This document shows, piece by piece, positions 18,958-28,219 of a stretch of DNA of 64,000 bases. The notes under the pieces were generated by a model, which worked only from the letters and a program-made list of their open reading frames with translations, was not told where the DNA came from and ran no database searches. Origin of the DNA: Planctomycetota bacterium (lineage in GTDB: Bacteria; Planctomycetota; Planctomycetia; Pirellulales; Pirellulaceae). The position numbers and the translations under genes were made by a program. How positions within the stretch are numbered: position 1 is the first letter of the stretch; the number at the start of each line of letters is the position of its first letter. The stretch is taken from NCBI GenBank assembly GCA_014238905.1, contig JABAAE010000007.1:82852-146851 (forward strand), in the 5' to 3' direction.

Positions 18958-21579
18958 TTAACGCTCCCCCTCGCCGGATTCATTTTCCTTCGCCGACTTG
19001 GCAGCCTGAATCCGCTTCTTGCGTTCGTCGTCGGTCTGCTTCTTTAACTTGGCCTGTGATTTTTTTGCCTCAAATACCTTGTTTATGATCTCTTGCAATC
19101 CTTCGTTCTTTTCCATCTCTTGAAGAATGTCTTCCATTTTCTTGATGATCTCGCCCTGTATCACGGCAGCATTGGACAAATGCTCTAGTCGCTTGGATTC
19201 TTCGGTGACCGCTCGTCTGGCCGAATCAAGTTGAATTCTCAATTCAATCATCATCTCATCGGTAATAGTCTGCATCGGACCAATAATTCTGGTTGAATAT
19301 CGGGTTTCAAACTCCCCGGTGGATTCGTCCAACCGATTGTTCATTCCCTCGGTCAAAAGGTCTTCCATTCGACCAATCACACCCTCGATATTCTCGCCAA
19401 TCAAACGTTGATTTCTGGTGTACTCAGATAGTTGCTTTTTGATTTCAGAATAGAACTGATCGTAACTCTCGTCCGCTATCTTGGTATCTGCGGCAAGCGC
19501 TTCTGTATCGGTTTGAGTTTCCTTTTGGCGACCATAGATCAAATCAAATTCCTGACGGGCTTCTTTTTCCCTACGAAGCAGGTCCGCTCTAAATTCCTCT
19601 TCGGTAACCACTCTTAAAAGAAATTCTTTAGAGACGCCAGTATTGGCTTCCCCCACCAAATCGTTATCTACTGCAACAATGGTAAAATTCAAACCGGCTC
19701 CGGCAGGAATCTTCACATCGTCCACCAAAGCATCCAAATCCAAAAACTGCTGCGTCAACGAAATCCCGCTGCTCGGCAAAATCTCGGAGACTTTCATCGG
19801 TTCGTCCGGCTTGCCGGCTTGCCAATTTGACATCGGCTCGTATTCTTCAAAGGCAACTTCACCCGAGCCTGTCTGTTCACCGGTGTCATCCTGCCAAGAA
19901 TAACGCAGAAAGACCTTTTCAATTTTGAAATCATCGTTAACGGTCACGGTAAAGGGAATCTTGGCGCGGTTGATCACCAAACCGGAAATTCCCTTTAGAC
20001 TTGCTCGGACTTCCGGGGTTTGGTCGGCTTCAATTTCAATTTCGAATCCAGCCGAACGAGGTGGAACCCGCATCGATTCATCTCGGAGCCTAATCTTAAA
20101 TTGACCATTTCTGACTTCATCGGCCGCGATCGACAACTCGAATTGAGATCCATCGTCGGTTGCGCTGAACGGAGTCACACCTTGATTGTGCACCAGTTCC
20201 GCAACCGCCAGATCACGATTACTTTTCGCGAATAACCTGATACTGCTGCCGTCTAAAATGGTCAATTTGCCGCCAAAATTCTCAATCCGATCAGACGGAC
20301 TACTCAAAGACAGACGCTGAACTTCTGTACGGACTGTTTTCACCTCAAGCTGATCCCCAAGCACCTTCGAGTAATCCAACTCGCTAAACATGTCCAGAGA
20401 CTGGGCTATCTGAACATAGGTCTTGTTCGGTTGATTCAATTGTTCGTCACGCACGGTCTGCAGCTGGGATTCATCGATCAGATTCCATTCGATCAACTTA
20501 AGGCCATTCTCAGTCAGATCGGCAACCGGTTCCCATGATTGATCTTCCCGCACATTCGAGTCAATCAACCTGTAGACCATGTCCCTGTCAAAAACCCGAA
20601 CCAGGTCACCCGGTCGGATGTCCACCGTATAGTCGGGGTAGGTGACTTCGGCGACCAAGTTGCTGAATTGTGGAGGATCTTCCAATTCAACTTTCAGTTT
20701 TTTGGTACGACCATCTCCACCTCTGGCCTGCACTTCAAAATCGGCCGCTACCGACTTGTAAACAATCTCGAATTCCCGACCGCCAAACCGATTGGTTTGT
20801 CGCATGTCATCGGTGACCCAATAACCAGAACTGGAGTCTCGATAAGACATTCTTAAATTCACATCTTTGATCAGACTCTCCTCGCGGATGTGCACCAAGA
20901 GCTTGCAATCCTGCCCCCGATAAATGGTCAAGGTATCCTTTTTTATCCGATCCTCTGGATCATAAAAGTCTAGATAGGTGTTCTTCGCGTATTCAGCCTC
21001 ACCATAAAAGAAGAGGCGGTTCATGAATACATTCATGGTTTGGTTGTTCAACATCCCGTAAATGAAAATCCCCATACATACGGCGGAAATCAGGGAGATC
21101 ACTACATTCGCCAGGTAGCGTTTTTCATTCAAAGCCGTTGCAAAATTAATGTTGGCAGCGGAATCTGAACCCTGCTCAATCGTGGCGGCAACCATTTCAG
21201 GCGACACGCCCTGACGTTGGCTATCGATTCCTCTGGAGAACTGGACCGCACTGATCAGGCTATCACGAAGGCCGGCATTCTGTTTCTCGACCTCCAGGCA
21301 AAGTGCGTCATCGCTTGGCCTTCGCATAAATGGCTTGATGACTTTGAAAAAAAATACGATCACTAAAACCAAACCAGACAGGATGCTCATTATCACTCGC
21401 TGAGGGACATCCATTTCCAGAAGATAATCCACAACGAAGACAAACGACAGCAACCCCAGTAAGGTCGGAAGGATTCGACTCAACGCCTCGATGGACAGCC
21501 AAATCCCCATTTTCAATCGCAAACCGGCCAGCTTGGAACTGACAATTGCCGGTATGCTTCGATCAACAGCTTGGGACAT
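18958..21579 (-). CDS. membrane-anchored coiled-coil protein of the MoxR/VWA block (DUF4175-like)
   Basis: About 873 residues from the ATG at 21579; the frame extends to a TTG at 21597. It has two transmembrane segments close to the N-terminus (ILPTLLGLLSFVFVVDYLL and IMSILSGLVLVIVFFFKVI) and a third around residues 165-185 (VVISLISAVCMGIFIYGML). A large periplasmic part of beta-rich repeats follows (FSNLVAEVTYPDYTVDIRPG, SSIRLFAKSNRDLAVAELV, FEIEIEADQTPEVRASLKG), ending in about 200 residues of charged helices (LRREKEARQEFDLIYGRQ ...). The layout resembles the DUF4175 family of long membrane proteins found in MoxR/VWA clusters; I state this as similarity of architecture. It lies 36 bases downstream of the VWA protein gene, indicating co-transcription. 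Confidence 0.82.
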   Translation of the reverse strand: MSQAVDRSIPAIVSSKLAGLRLKMGIWLSIEALSRILPTLLGLLSFVFVVDYLLEMDVPQRVIMSILSGLVLVIVFFFKVIKPFMRRPSDDALCLEVEKQNAGLRDSLISAVQFSRGIDSQRQGVSPEMVAATIEQGSDSAANINFATALNEKRYLANVVISLISAVCMGIFIYGMLNNQTMNVFMNRLFFYGEAEYAKNTYLDFYDPEDRIKKDTLTIYRGQDCKLLVHIREESLIKDVNLRMSYRDSSSGYWVTDDMRQTNRFGGREFEIVYKSVAADFEVQARGGDGRTKKLKVELEDPPQFSNLVAEVTYPDYTVDIRPGDLVRVFDRDMVYRLIDSNVREDQSWEPVADLTENGLKLIEWNLIDESQLQTVRDEQLNQPNKTYVQIAQSLDMFSELDYSKVLGDQLEVKTVRTEVQRLSLSSPSDRIENFGGKLTILDGSSIRLFAKSNRDLAVAELVHNQGVTPFSATDDGSQFELSIAADEVRNGQFKIRLRDESMRVPPRSAGFEIEIEADQTPEVRASLKGISGLVINRAKIPFTVTVNDDFKIEKVFLRYSWQDDTGEQTGSGEVAFEEYEPMSNWQAGKPDEPMKVSEILPSSGISLTQQFLDLDALVDDVKIPAGAGLNFTIVAVDNDLVGEANTGVSKEFLLRVVTEEEFRADLLRREKEARQEFDLIYGRQKETQTDTEALAADTKIADESYDQFYSEIKKQLSEYTRNQRLIGENIEGVIGRMEDLLTEGMNNRLDESTGEFETRYSTRIIGPMQTITDEMMIELRIQLDSARRAVTEESKRLEHLSNAAVIQGEIIKKMEDILQEMEKNEGLQEIINKVFEAKKSQAKLKKQTDDERKKRIQAAKSAKENESGEGER

Positions 21580-21615
21580 ATTTTTGATGAATTTCAAATA
21601 AAGTTTTGGGAAACA

Positions 21616-24189
21616 CTACAGCAACTTAAAGCCTTTTCGCAGGGCCCATTCCGCAGTCAGAAACAGAAATGGAATCAGGAAACAAAGCAGCAAAAAATCC
21701 CTGCGGACTTCTGGCATCCCCCAAATCGGTTCAGGGGTCGTAATTTGGGGAATTCGTCGAGTCGCCGCCGGTACGATTTCCGGAATCTCCTGGAGATTAT
21801 CAATCGAAAAATACTCACCCTCGGACTCACGGGCAATTTCCCTAAGGAGACCAACGTTCAAGGCCGTAGACTTGAATTCAGCTCTTGGAACATCGACTTT
21901 GACCGAGGTCTTCACCTCAGCACCTCCAATGTCGATCTTGAGATCAAGGGATCCAACCATATTAGCGGTCCAGGATGCTTCGTACTCACCTGGTGTAATT
22001 TTCTTGAATTTGAGCGTGGCGATCCTTTCAGGACCAAGCCGCAACTCGGAATTAATAGCATCGACTTCCATTTTTTTCATTTGTGGGTCGAGCAGATTCG
22101 CGTGAAAAACGACTCGTTCGCCTATTTCAAAATTTGGTTTGTCGGTATCCACCGTTCCACGACTGGATCCCTGAAGCGATCGATTGGCTACCAGAAATTT
22201 GGAAACGTTAATCCAAAATGCGTCAAAGTAGTGCGCCTGGCGACCCACTCGCCGCCATCGCCATGTGCCATTGAAACCCATGTAGACGGTGTTTCCCAAT
22301 CCATACCGCCCCGCAACCAGCAGCGGTCGTGGATTCTCGGCATCGACCGCCAGAGTGATATCGCCATGCTCAATCAGCTTCTTGGTAATCGGTTTTGCCT
22401 TGGCAGCCGGATAGCTCCAGTAAACTCCCGGCATGGCCTGCCATTGATTCAGGTTGTCATTTTGGTCTTGGAAAAAACGCATCACCTGATGGTTGACATT
22501 CGGGATATTGATCTCCATTTTGGTCGCCGTTGACGCCGCTCCATCAAATCCTACCAATGTCGTCGATGAATCTGGAAAGTCGACCGGAAGGATTTTCCTC
22601 AAGGCATCTGACTTGCTCAACGACAAAGTCATCGATGTGTATCTCGGACCCGCCATGAACATCACACCCCCCGCTTTTTCCTCGGTGAACTTTTCCAACA
22701 AATCGAAGAATCCCTTGTCAAGATCTTTTTGAGGATCCGGATCGATAAGAATCACCGCGTTGTATTCGCTCATTTCAAGCAGGGTATCCGGCAGACGATC
22801 AATCGATATATTTCCTTCCTGCTTCCGTTCGAGGTCCATCGATTGCAGCCAACAGCTCACCTCATAGGTTGGATCCCGCTGTAACAGCCGTTGGACCAAC
22901 TGGTATTCCCAAGTCGGTGCTCCCGAAATCAGCAATACCCGGGCTTTTTCATCGGTCACCTCGAGGTCAGATGAAATCGCAAAATTATCCTCGGTCTTTT
23001 CCTCGTCAGGGATTTCGGTCGTGATCCGTAAGCGATATCGGAAGACACCCGATTGAGTCAACGCGGGACGGAATTTCACTTCAACAATTCCTTGCTCATC
23101 TTCATCGGTTTTGGCAGGAAGCGTTACCAATTGGGTTAACGGATCCTCTTCAGGCCCCAAATTGTTTCCGATCAACTCCTGCCGAACCAGTTCCACATTA
23201 ATATTCCGGGTATCTACCCGCTGAAAACCGATGATTCCAAGAACATCAAATGGATCTCCGGGGTTCACTGCCTGCGATGGAACGATGACATCCTTGACCC
23301 ACACATTTTTCGTTTTGTAGGGGTCACCCACGCCAACGGTATAAATACGTACGCCTTTTTTTCTGGCTTCTCTGGCAATGTTATAGGGATCGTCTTCAGT
23401 GGTCGTTTGACCGTCGGAAACCAAAACAATCGATGAAACCTGAGTCGTTTCCAAAGCCTCCTTCAGAGCCAACCATACATTGGTCCCCCTCCCCTTGGGG
23501 AGCAAATCCAAGTCGTAATCTCTTCGAACCGTTTGCACGCCGTCGATGACTTCTTTTTTTTCATCACCTGATTTCTTCGTCGATGAATCTACATCATTCG
23601 CCAATGATTTGTCGATCGGTTCAGAAATACCGGTCGCATTCAAGGTCACCGCGGTTTTGTTCGTCAGTTCAAACTCATTTACCCTGATCGAGCCCTTGTC
23701 CCTCAACTGGGTCAAAAAATCCTGTTCATTTAAATTGAGTGCTTCCTGAACCAACCGGATTCTGGATACCTTTCCTTCGGAAAGATCTTCTTCAGAGATG
23801 CCAAATTTTTCCGACAACTGTTTTACAACGGTCGGATCACGATACTCATCCTTGATCGCCATCGATCCTGAAACGTCCACTGCCAAAACAATGTTTGGTT
23901 TGCGAACACGTTCTTTTCGGAACGATATCGAGGGCTTTAGAAAGACAAGCACCAACAGGAAAAGAACGGTAAACCGTAATACTCCCAACGTTATCCGCAA
24001 GCCCAGAGGAGCTGTCTTGAGTTCCTTGACGTACGTCCAGAATACGAAAAAACCAATCGCAGCGACGATGCCAACCAAAACGAAGACACCCCAAGACTCC
24101 GGTAGATTCATCCAACTGAATTCCGGTTGGCGATCGTCATCGGGCCTGGAGTTTACTACCCATCGCAAGAAGGCATTCGCAAATATCAC
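21616..24189 (-). CDS. VWA-domain membrane protein with glutamine-amidotransferase-like region
   Basis: 857 residues. Two N-terminal transmembrane helices (VFVLVGIVAAIGFFVFW and LRFTVLFLLVLVFLKP) are followed by a von Willebrand A domain with the metal-ion-dependent adhesion motif: DVSGS at about residue 105, the conserved Thr in GRGTNVWLALKEAL and the strand IVLVSDGQTT. An unusually long acidic insert separates the MIDAS strand from the Thr loop. Then come Ig-like beta modules and a class I GATase-like segment (VLLISGAPTWEYQLVQRLL ... GGVMFMAGPRYTSM), which is typical for these proteins and is non-catalytic in related families. A final transmembrane helix (FLLLCFLIPFLFLTAEWAL) ends the protein. 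It is a central element of the MoxR/VWA block and likely works with the BatA/VWA protein. Genes on both sides are within 40 bases. Confidence 0.88.
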   Translation of the reverse strand: MIFANAFLRWVVNSRPDDDRQPEFSWMNLPESWGVFVLVGIVAAIGFFVFWTYVKELKTAPLGLRITLGVLRFTVLFLLVLVFLKPSISFRKERVRKPNIVLAVDVSGSMAIKDEYRDPTVVKQLSEKFGISEEDLSEGKVSRIRLVQEALNLNEQDFLTQLRDKGSIRVNEFELTNKTAVTLNATGISEPIDKSLANDVDSSTKKSGDEKKEVIDGVQTVRRDYDLDLLPKGRGTNVWLALKEALETTQVSSIVLVSDGQTTTEDDPYNIAREARKKGVRIYTVGVGDPYKTKNVWVKDVIVPSQAVNPGDPFDVLGIIGFQRVDTRNINVELVRQELIGNNLGPEEDPLTQLVTLPAKTDEDEQGIVEVKFRPALTQSGVFRYRLRITTEIPDEEKTEDNFAISSDLEVTDEKARVLLISGAPTWEYQLVQRLLQRDPTYEVSCWLQSMDLERKQEGNISIDRLPDTLLEMSEYNAVILIDPDPQKDLDKGFFDLLEKFTEEKAGGVMFMAGPRYTSMTLSLSKSDALRKILPVDFPDSSTTLVGFDGAASTATKMEINIPNVNHQVMRFFQDQNDNLNQWQAMPGVYWSYPAAKAKPITKKLIEHGDITLAVDAENPRPLLVAGRYGLGNTVYMGFNGTWRWRRVGRQAHYFDAFWINVSKFLVANRSLQGSSRGTVDTDKPNFEIGERVVFHANLLDPQMKKMEVDAINSELRLGPERIATLKFKKITPGEYEASWTANMVGSLDLKIDIGGAEVKTSVKVDVPRAEFKSTALNVGLLREIARESEGEYFSIDNLQEIPEIVPAATRRIPQITTPEPIWGMPEVRRDFLLLCFLIPFLFLTAEWALRKGFKLL

Positions 24190-24225
24190 TTTTTCTTTGT
24201 TCGCTTTCTCTTTATTAAATCAAAA

Positions 24226-27200
24226 TCAATAGAACCAGACCGAATTGACATTCTGGTTGACCAGATCCTCGATTTTCTTGCTGTTTTTATCAAATACTCG
24301 TAATCCCGTTGCATGAGCTACAATCGTTCGGCCATCCGAAAGACGAACCGCGCTCTTAGGGGAAAAGGAGCCACGGATTCGCATCACACGATTCTTATTT
24401 TTATCAAACTCCGCAACGTTGGTCCCGTAACAGACCAGGGTGTTCCCGTTGTCCAATCGGCGTGCTTCGTGACAACCATTAACTCCCTGGGCTGCCCCAA
24501 TCTCCATGATTTTGCTGGAGTTAGCGTCGATCTCAACGACTCGATCCCTGAAAGTAATCAAGGTGTTCCCGTTGGTCACCCGTTCCGCACAGACACTCTC
24601 TCCTTTGAGGTCTTTTGCCTCCCAAACGACTCGACCGGCAGCATCGATTTCAACCACAGGTTGAGAGGCATTTCGCCACGCCACCAGGTAGTTTCCGTTG
24701 GGCAATTTCCTTGCGCTTCTTGGAAAAAACTTGGTTGAAATCTTGGTAACTTCTTTTCCTTTCCAGTCCAATTCAATTACCCTTTGCCTTGTATATTCGC
24801 AAACCATTCGGAAACCATTCTGCGTTGTGGAAACGTCTTCGGGACGGAACCCTTCGAATTCAGCCACCTTTTTCAGGGGGTTTCCAGGGGTGAATTCCAA
24901 CAACTTGTCACTGGTCGCGATTAACACCCGTCCAAATCGGAGTGATACCGGTGTCTTGACCTGCAACGATTCCAAATGGGTTTCCAGCCAGTCGGCCCAC
25001 TCGGCGACCGCCTTTTCACGAACCTCCTGATTCGCATCGGTATCGAAATCAATTTCCGCCTCAGTCAGGTTTTTCAGTATCAAATAAGCGGTCACCCGTG
25101 TCGCGATATCGTCCGATTTCAATAACTGCAGCGCCGTAGGTAAACTTGATTTTTCTCCCAATAATGCGAGCTGACGAGCAGCCGCAAGCTGAATTTGGTC
25201 GTCGTCAGACTCAAGCAATGGAGTCAGGATTTCCAGCTTTGAATCCATTCTGCCGACCACCGGCATCAACAATACGATCGATTCGCGACTATTTCCGACC
25301 AGGGCCAGTCGCAGCGCCTCCGGACTGGGAGGATACATGGTTAAAAAGCTGATTACGTTGGACCTGAATCCATCTGAATCAACCAAGCCCAACCAGCCCA
25401 GGACAGTGTCTGGCACACCCTCTTCACCAGAATCCAAAAGGCTTTTGGCCGCATCAAGCAATACCCGGTATTCCACTTTGAACACATTGGCTAGTTCCTG
25501 TTCGGTTTTCGCCAATCGCAGCAACTGACCAGCATATTGCAATGTGATTCCAGGGACCTCTATGGCTACCTTTGAGTCCCTGATTAACGACAAGAATTCC
25601 CGTAAAGCCTTTGCCTTGTCCGCCTGCCCAAGCTCGAAAAGTTTTTTGATGTCAGAAAAAGCTTTTCCGTATTCTTTCAACTTGGAGTAGATCGTCAATC
25701 GCTCGCGAACCGCCTGTAAGTCATCAGCCTCGATTCTGACTGCCAACTCCTCAAGACGATCCTTCAGGCTCCTTAGCCCGACCACCCGATTAATTCCAAC
25801 CACCCAAATCTGCTGGCCATCACTATAAATATTTCCAACTTTGTTTTCCGCGCCAAGATTGACACCGACCTGAGACACCGTCTGACCGGTCTGGATATCC
25901 ATTTTGAGGATCGAATCCGCAACGGGAAGATAGACCGCCTTGGATGTCAAAAATCCGCGACCATATGAATTACCGTTCAGCTTCCTGTACCACTGCAATT
26001 TTCCGTCACCCGCCAGGTTGTAACAGAGCACGGATTTATTGGTGGCCATGAAAAGCTTGTCATCGTAAGTCCCCAGGCAGTAGGCATGATCGACATCTTC
26101 GTCAAAAGGAATCCTAGGCGCATCCCATAAAAATTTCCCCGTTCGTCGATCGATGGCAAAAAGGTAGTCATGATCAGAGGCCATCACAACCAGAGCATTT
26201 CGCCATGCCACAACAACATCGTCATCCCATGCTCGGGGGACCAGAATTTTCTGTTGGTTTCGATTGTAATTGGTAGTAATTGACTTCCGATCGCCATCCC
26301 GTTTATAGCGCCGCGCGAATTGAATGTTCCCTGTCGCAGCGTTCAGGGCAAAAAGAACGCCCGAACCACACACCGCGTATGCCTCCTGCCCTGCTATGGT
26401 GATCTCCACCGGCGAAAACAGACTGACACCCTCCGATGGATCATCGCAAAGGAATGTCTTCCAGACAGTCGCTCCGTTCTTTTTTGAATCCATCGCATAG
26501 ATGTAAATAGCGCCGCCTTCGGTTACCGGGCAAAGGATCAGATTACCAAAGGGGACCGGGGTTCCGAGAAAACCGACACGACCTTCACCAGAGGACGCTT
26601 CTTCGGGGTCATCCTCGGCACCATCCCCACTTGGTTTTTCGTAAGCGCCCCGTGTCCACTGAACTTTTCCAGTTCGCATTTCATACGCTGTGAGATAATT
26701 GGTTCGCGATCGAGTCAGGTTTATGGGTTGACCAAAACCGGAGTTGGCAACTGCCTTGCGGGATCGGGGCACCGTTTCGTCCAACTGAGAATAGGACTTT
26801 CCTTCGATCGCAAAAACCACCCCATTATGGGTCGCCATGGAATGGTGAATTCGGTCAAAAAAGAAAAGTGATTCCCGCGGCTCCCCGGGGACCTGCACCG
26901 GTAAGGAAACTGTTGCACCCCGGTTATATTGTTTACCGTAATTCTTTGCATTCCACGACGCATCATCCAACTGAAAGTGGTTCAACCAAAGGGAATGCCA
27001 AATCGGCAAATCCGCCGATCCGGTTGAATCAATGCAAACCACATCATTGGTAGTTTTTACAACCAAACGTCCATTGGCATATAAAAGCTGGTTCGCTGGA
27101 AACCACTTTTCCGACTTCCATTTCTTAGACAACGCCGCGACCGCGGGGTCCGGTTTTTCCTCGCTACCGGCGCCTCCCTTAATGATTTTCCCAAGAACAT

Positions 27201-28209
27201 CATCGCTGTTACTTTTCGAAAAATTTAGTGGAAAACGGAACTCATAGCCCTGCGTCAAATCACCATCAAGCAAATCTCCCGGCAAGTCTGGCATCACACC
27301 GGAACGACCAGGAGACCCCAGCCGCATCCCAATTCCATCACCAGCATCCGCCCTAACGGTAGCACTATTCTGCACATATTGCAGGTGATTCCTGACGTTG
27401 ATTAAAAGCGCCTCGGACTGGTCGCTCTGATTTTTCTCTGCGGCTTCCAGCGAGGACTCCGCCGCATCCATATCGCCAAGATTTCCGGCCGCTATGGCCA
27501 TCCTCAACAAGACAGAGTCCTTTCCAACGGATGGGTCAGGATGTTCATCGAGAATTTTTCTAAACATACGACTGGCAGCAACAAAATCCCTTTGGTCCAG
27601 CGCCCGGCATCCCAGTTCATACGCGGCTTCATCACCCAATGAACTCATAAAATAAAGCCGCACAAGCTTTTCTAAAGATTCACTTGCCGAGTCAACTGGG
27701 GCACTTGGCATCAGGGCCCGGGCTTTCCCGTCGGCAGAAACACGGTAAACCTGCAGCCCATTGGGAGGAAGATTTCGAATGGTCTGCTCGACCTCACGTA
27801 CCAAAGATACATAGGTCTCCCCATCCTGAGTAATCAAGCTGTTCTCACTTTTCTCGAGAACGCGATCCCATAAAATCGCCGCGTTTCGATAATTTTTTTC
27901 GGCTACAAACGCGGAAGCTCGCTTGAGCGAATCCTCCAGATCCGAGTTGGTTTTTAACGACGCACCGCCCGAATACTTTTCTTCATTTTTCTTGGCAGCT
28001 ACCGGATCGACCTCAACTCGTCCTTCCACTACATCAACACGTGCTTGTTCCTCAACCTGGATACGAACCTGGGACCAGCCAACATGACAATTCACCAACA
28101 CCAGCAGAAACCACCCCAAACCAACACCGGCAAGCCTGAATCGCCGATCCCCTATCCCGGAGATGTTCATACACAACCACATCATTTGTCGCATAGATTT
28201 TCCTGCCAT
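24226..28209 (-). CDS. large secreted PQQ-like beta-propeller and HEAT-repeat protein
   Basis: 1327 residues with an N-terminal signal anchor (GVGLGWFLLVLVNCHVGWS). Order of parts: TPR-like helical region (residues about 70-280, AAILWDRVLEKSENSLI ... AAYELGCRALDQRDFVAAS); PQQ-type beta-propeller blades (about 380-850; LLYANGRLVVKTTNDVVCID, YLFAIDRRTGKFLWDAPRIP, AVYLPVADSILKMDIQTGQT); a HEAT-repeat section (about 1000-1110; IQLAAARQLALLGEKSSL); and a C-terminal second propeller with repeats of LPNGNYLVAW / RLDNGNTLVCYG type (about 1130-1320). No PQQ-dehydrogenase active site is evident; the propeller is probably structural and interaction-forming, as in BamB. It starts 10 bases after the BatA/VWA gene, so it is co-transcribed. 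Confidence 0.9.
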   Translation of the reverse strand: MAGKSMRQMMWLCMNISGIGDRRFRLAGVGLGWFLLVLVNCHVGWSQVRIQVEEQARVDVVEGRVEVDPVAAKKNEEKYSGGASLKTNSDLEDSLKRASAFVAEKNYRNAAILWDRVLEKSENSLITQDGETYVSLVREVEQTIRNLPPNGLQVYRVSADGKARALMPSAPVDSASESLEKLVRLYFMSSLGDEAAYELGCRALDQRDFVAASRMFRKILDEHPDPSVGKDSVLLRMAIAAGNLGDMDAAESSLEAAEKNQSDQSEALLINVRNHLQYVQNSATVRADAGDGIGMRLGSPGRSGVMPDLPGDLLDGDLTQGYEFRFPLNFSKSNSDDVLGKIIKGGAGSEEKPDPAVAALSKKWKSEKWFPANQLLYANGRLVVKTTNDVVCIDSTGSADLPIWHSLWLNHFQLDDASWNAKNYGKQYNRGATVSLPVQVPGEPRESLFFFDRIHHSMATHNGVVFAIEGKSYSQLDETVPRSRKAVANSGFGQPINLTRSRTNYLTAYEMRTGKVQWTRGAYEKPSGDGAEDDPEEASSGEGRVGFLGTPVPFGNLILCPVTEGGAIYIYAMDSKKNGATVWKTFLCDDPSEGVSLFSPVEITIAGQEAYAVCGSGVLFALNAATGNIQFARRYKRDGDRKSITTNYNRNQQKILVPRAWDDDVVVAWRNALVVMASDHDYLFAIDRRTGKFLWDAPRIPFDEDVDHAYCLGTYDDKLFMATNKSVLCYNLAGDGKLQWYRKLNGNSYGRGFLTSKAVYLPVADSILKMDIQTGQTVSQVGVNLGAENKVGNIYSDGQQIWVVGINRVVGLRSLKDRLEELAVRIEADDLQAVRERLTIYSKLKEYGKAFSDIKKLFELGQADKAKALREFLSLIRDSKVAIEVPGITLQYAGQLLRLAKTEQELANVFKVEYRVLLDAAKSLLDSGEEGVPDTVLGWLGLVDSDGFRSNVISFLTMYPPSPEALRLALVGNSRESIVLLMPVVGRMDSKLEILTPLLESDDDQIQLAAARQLALLGEKSSLPTALQLLKSDDIATRVTAYLILKNLTEAEIDFDTDANQEVREKAVAEWADWLETHLESLQVKTPVSLRFGRVLIATSDKLLEFTPGNPLKKVAEFEGFRPEDVSTTQNGFRMVCEYTRQRVIELDWKGKEVTKISTKFFPRSARKLPNGNYLVAWRNASQPVVEIDAAGRVVWEAKDLKGESVCAERVTNGNTLITFRDRVVEIDANSSKIMEIGAAQGVNGCHEARRLDNGNTLVCYGTNVAEFDKNKNRVMRIRGSFSPKSAVRLSDGRTIVAHATGLRVFDKNSKKIEDLVNQNVNSVWFY

Positions 28210-28219
28210 TGAATCATCC

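Noticed and set aside
21571-22533. 320-codon plus-strand ORF
   Set aside because: Antisense to the VWA membrane protein gene; no ribosome binding site and no recognisable domain.
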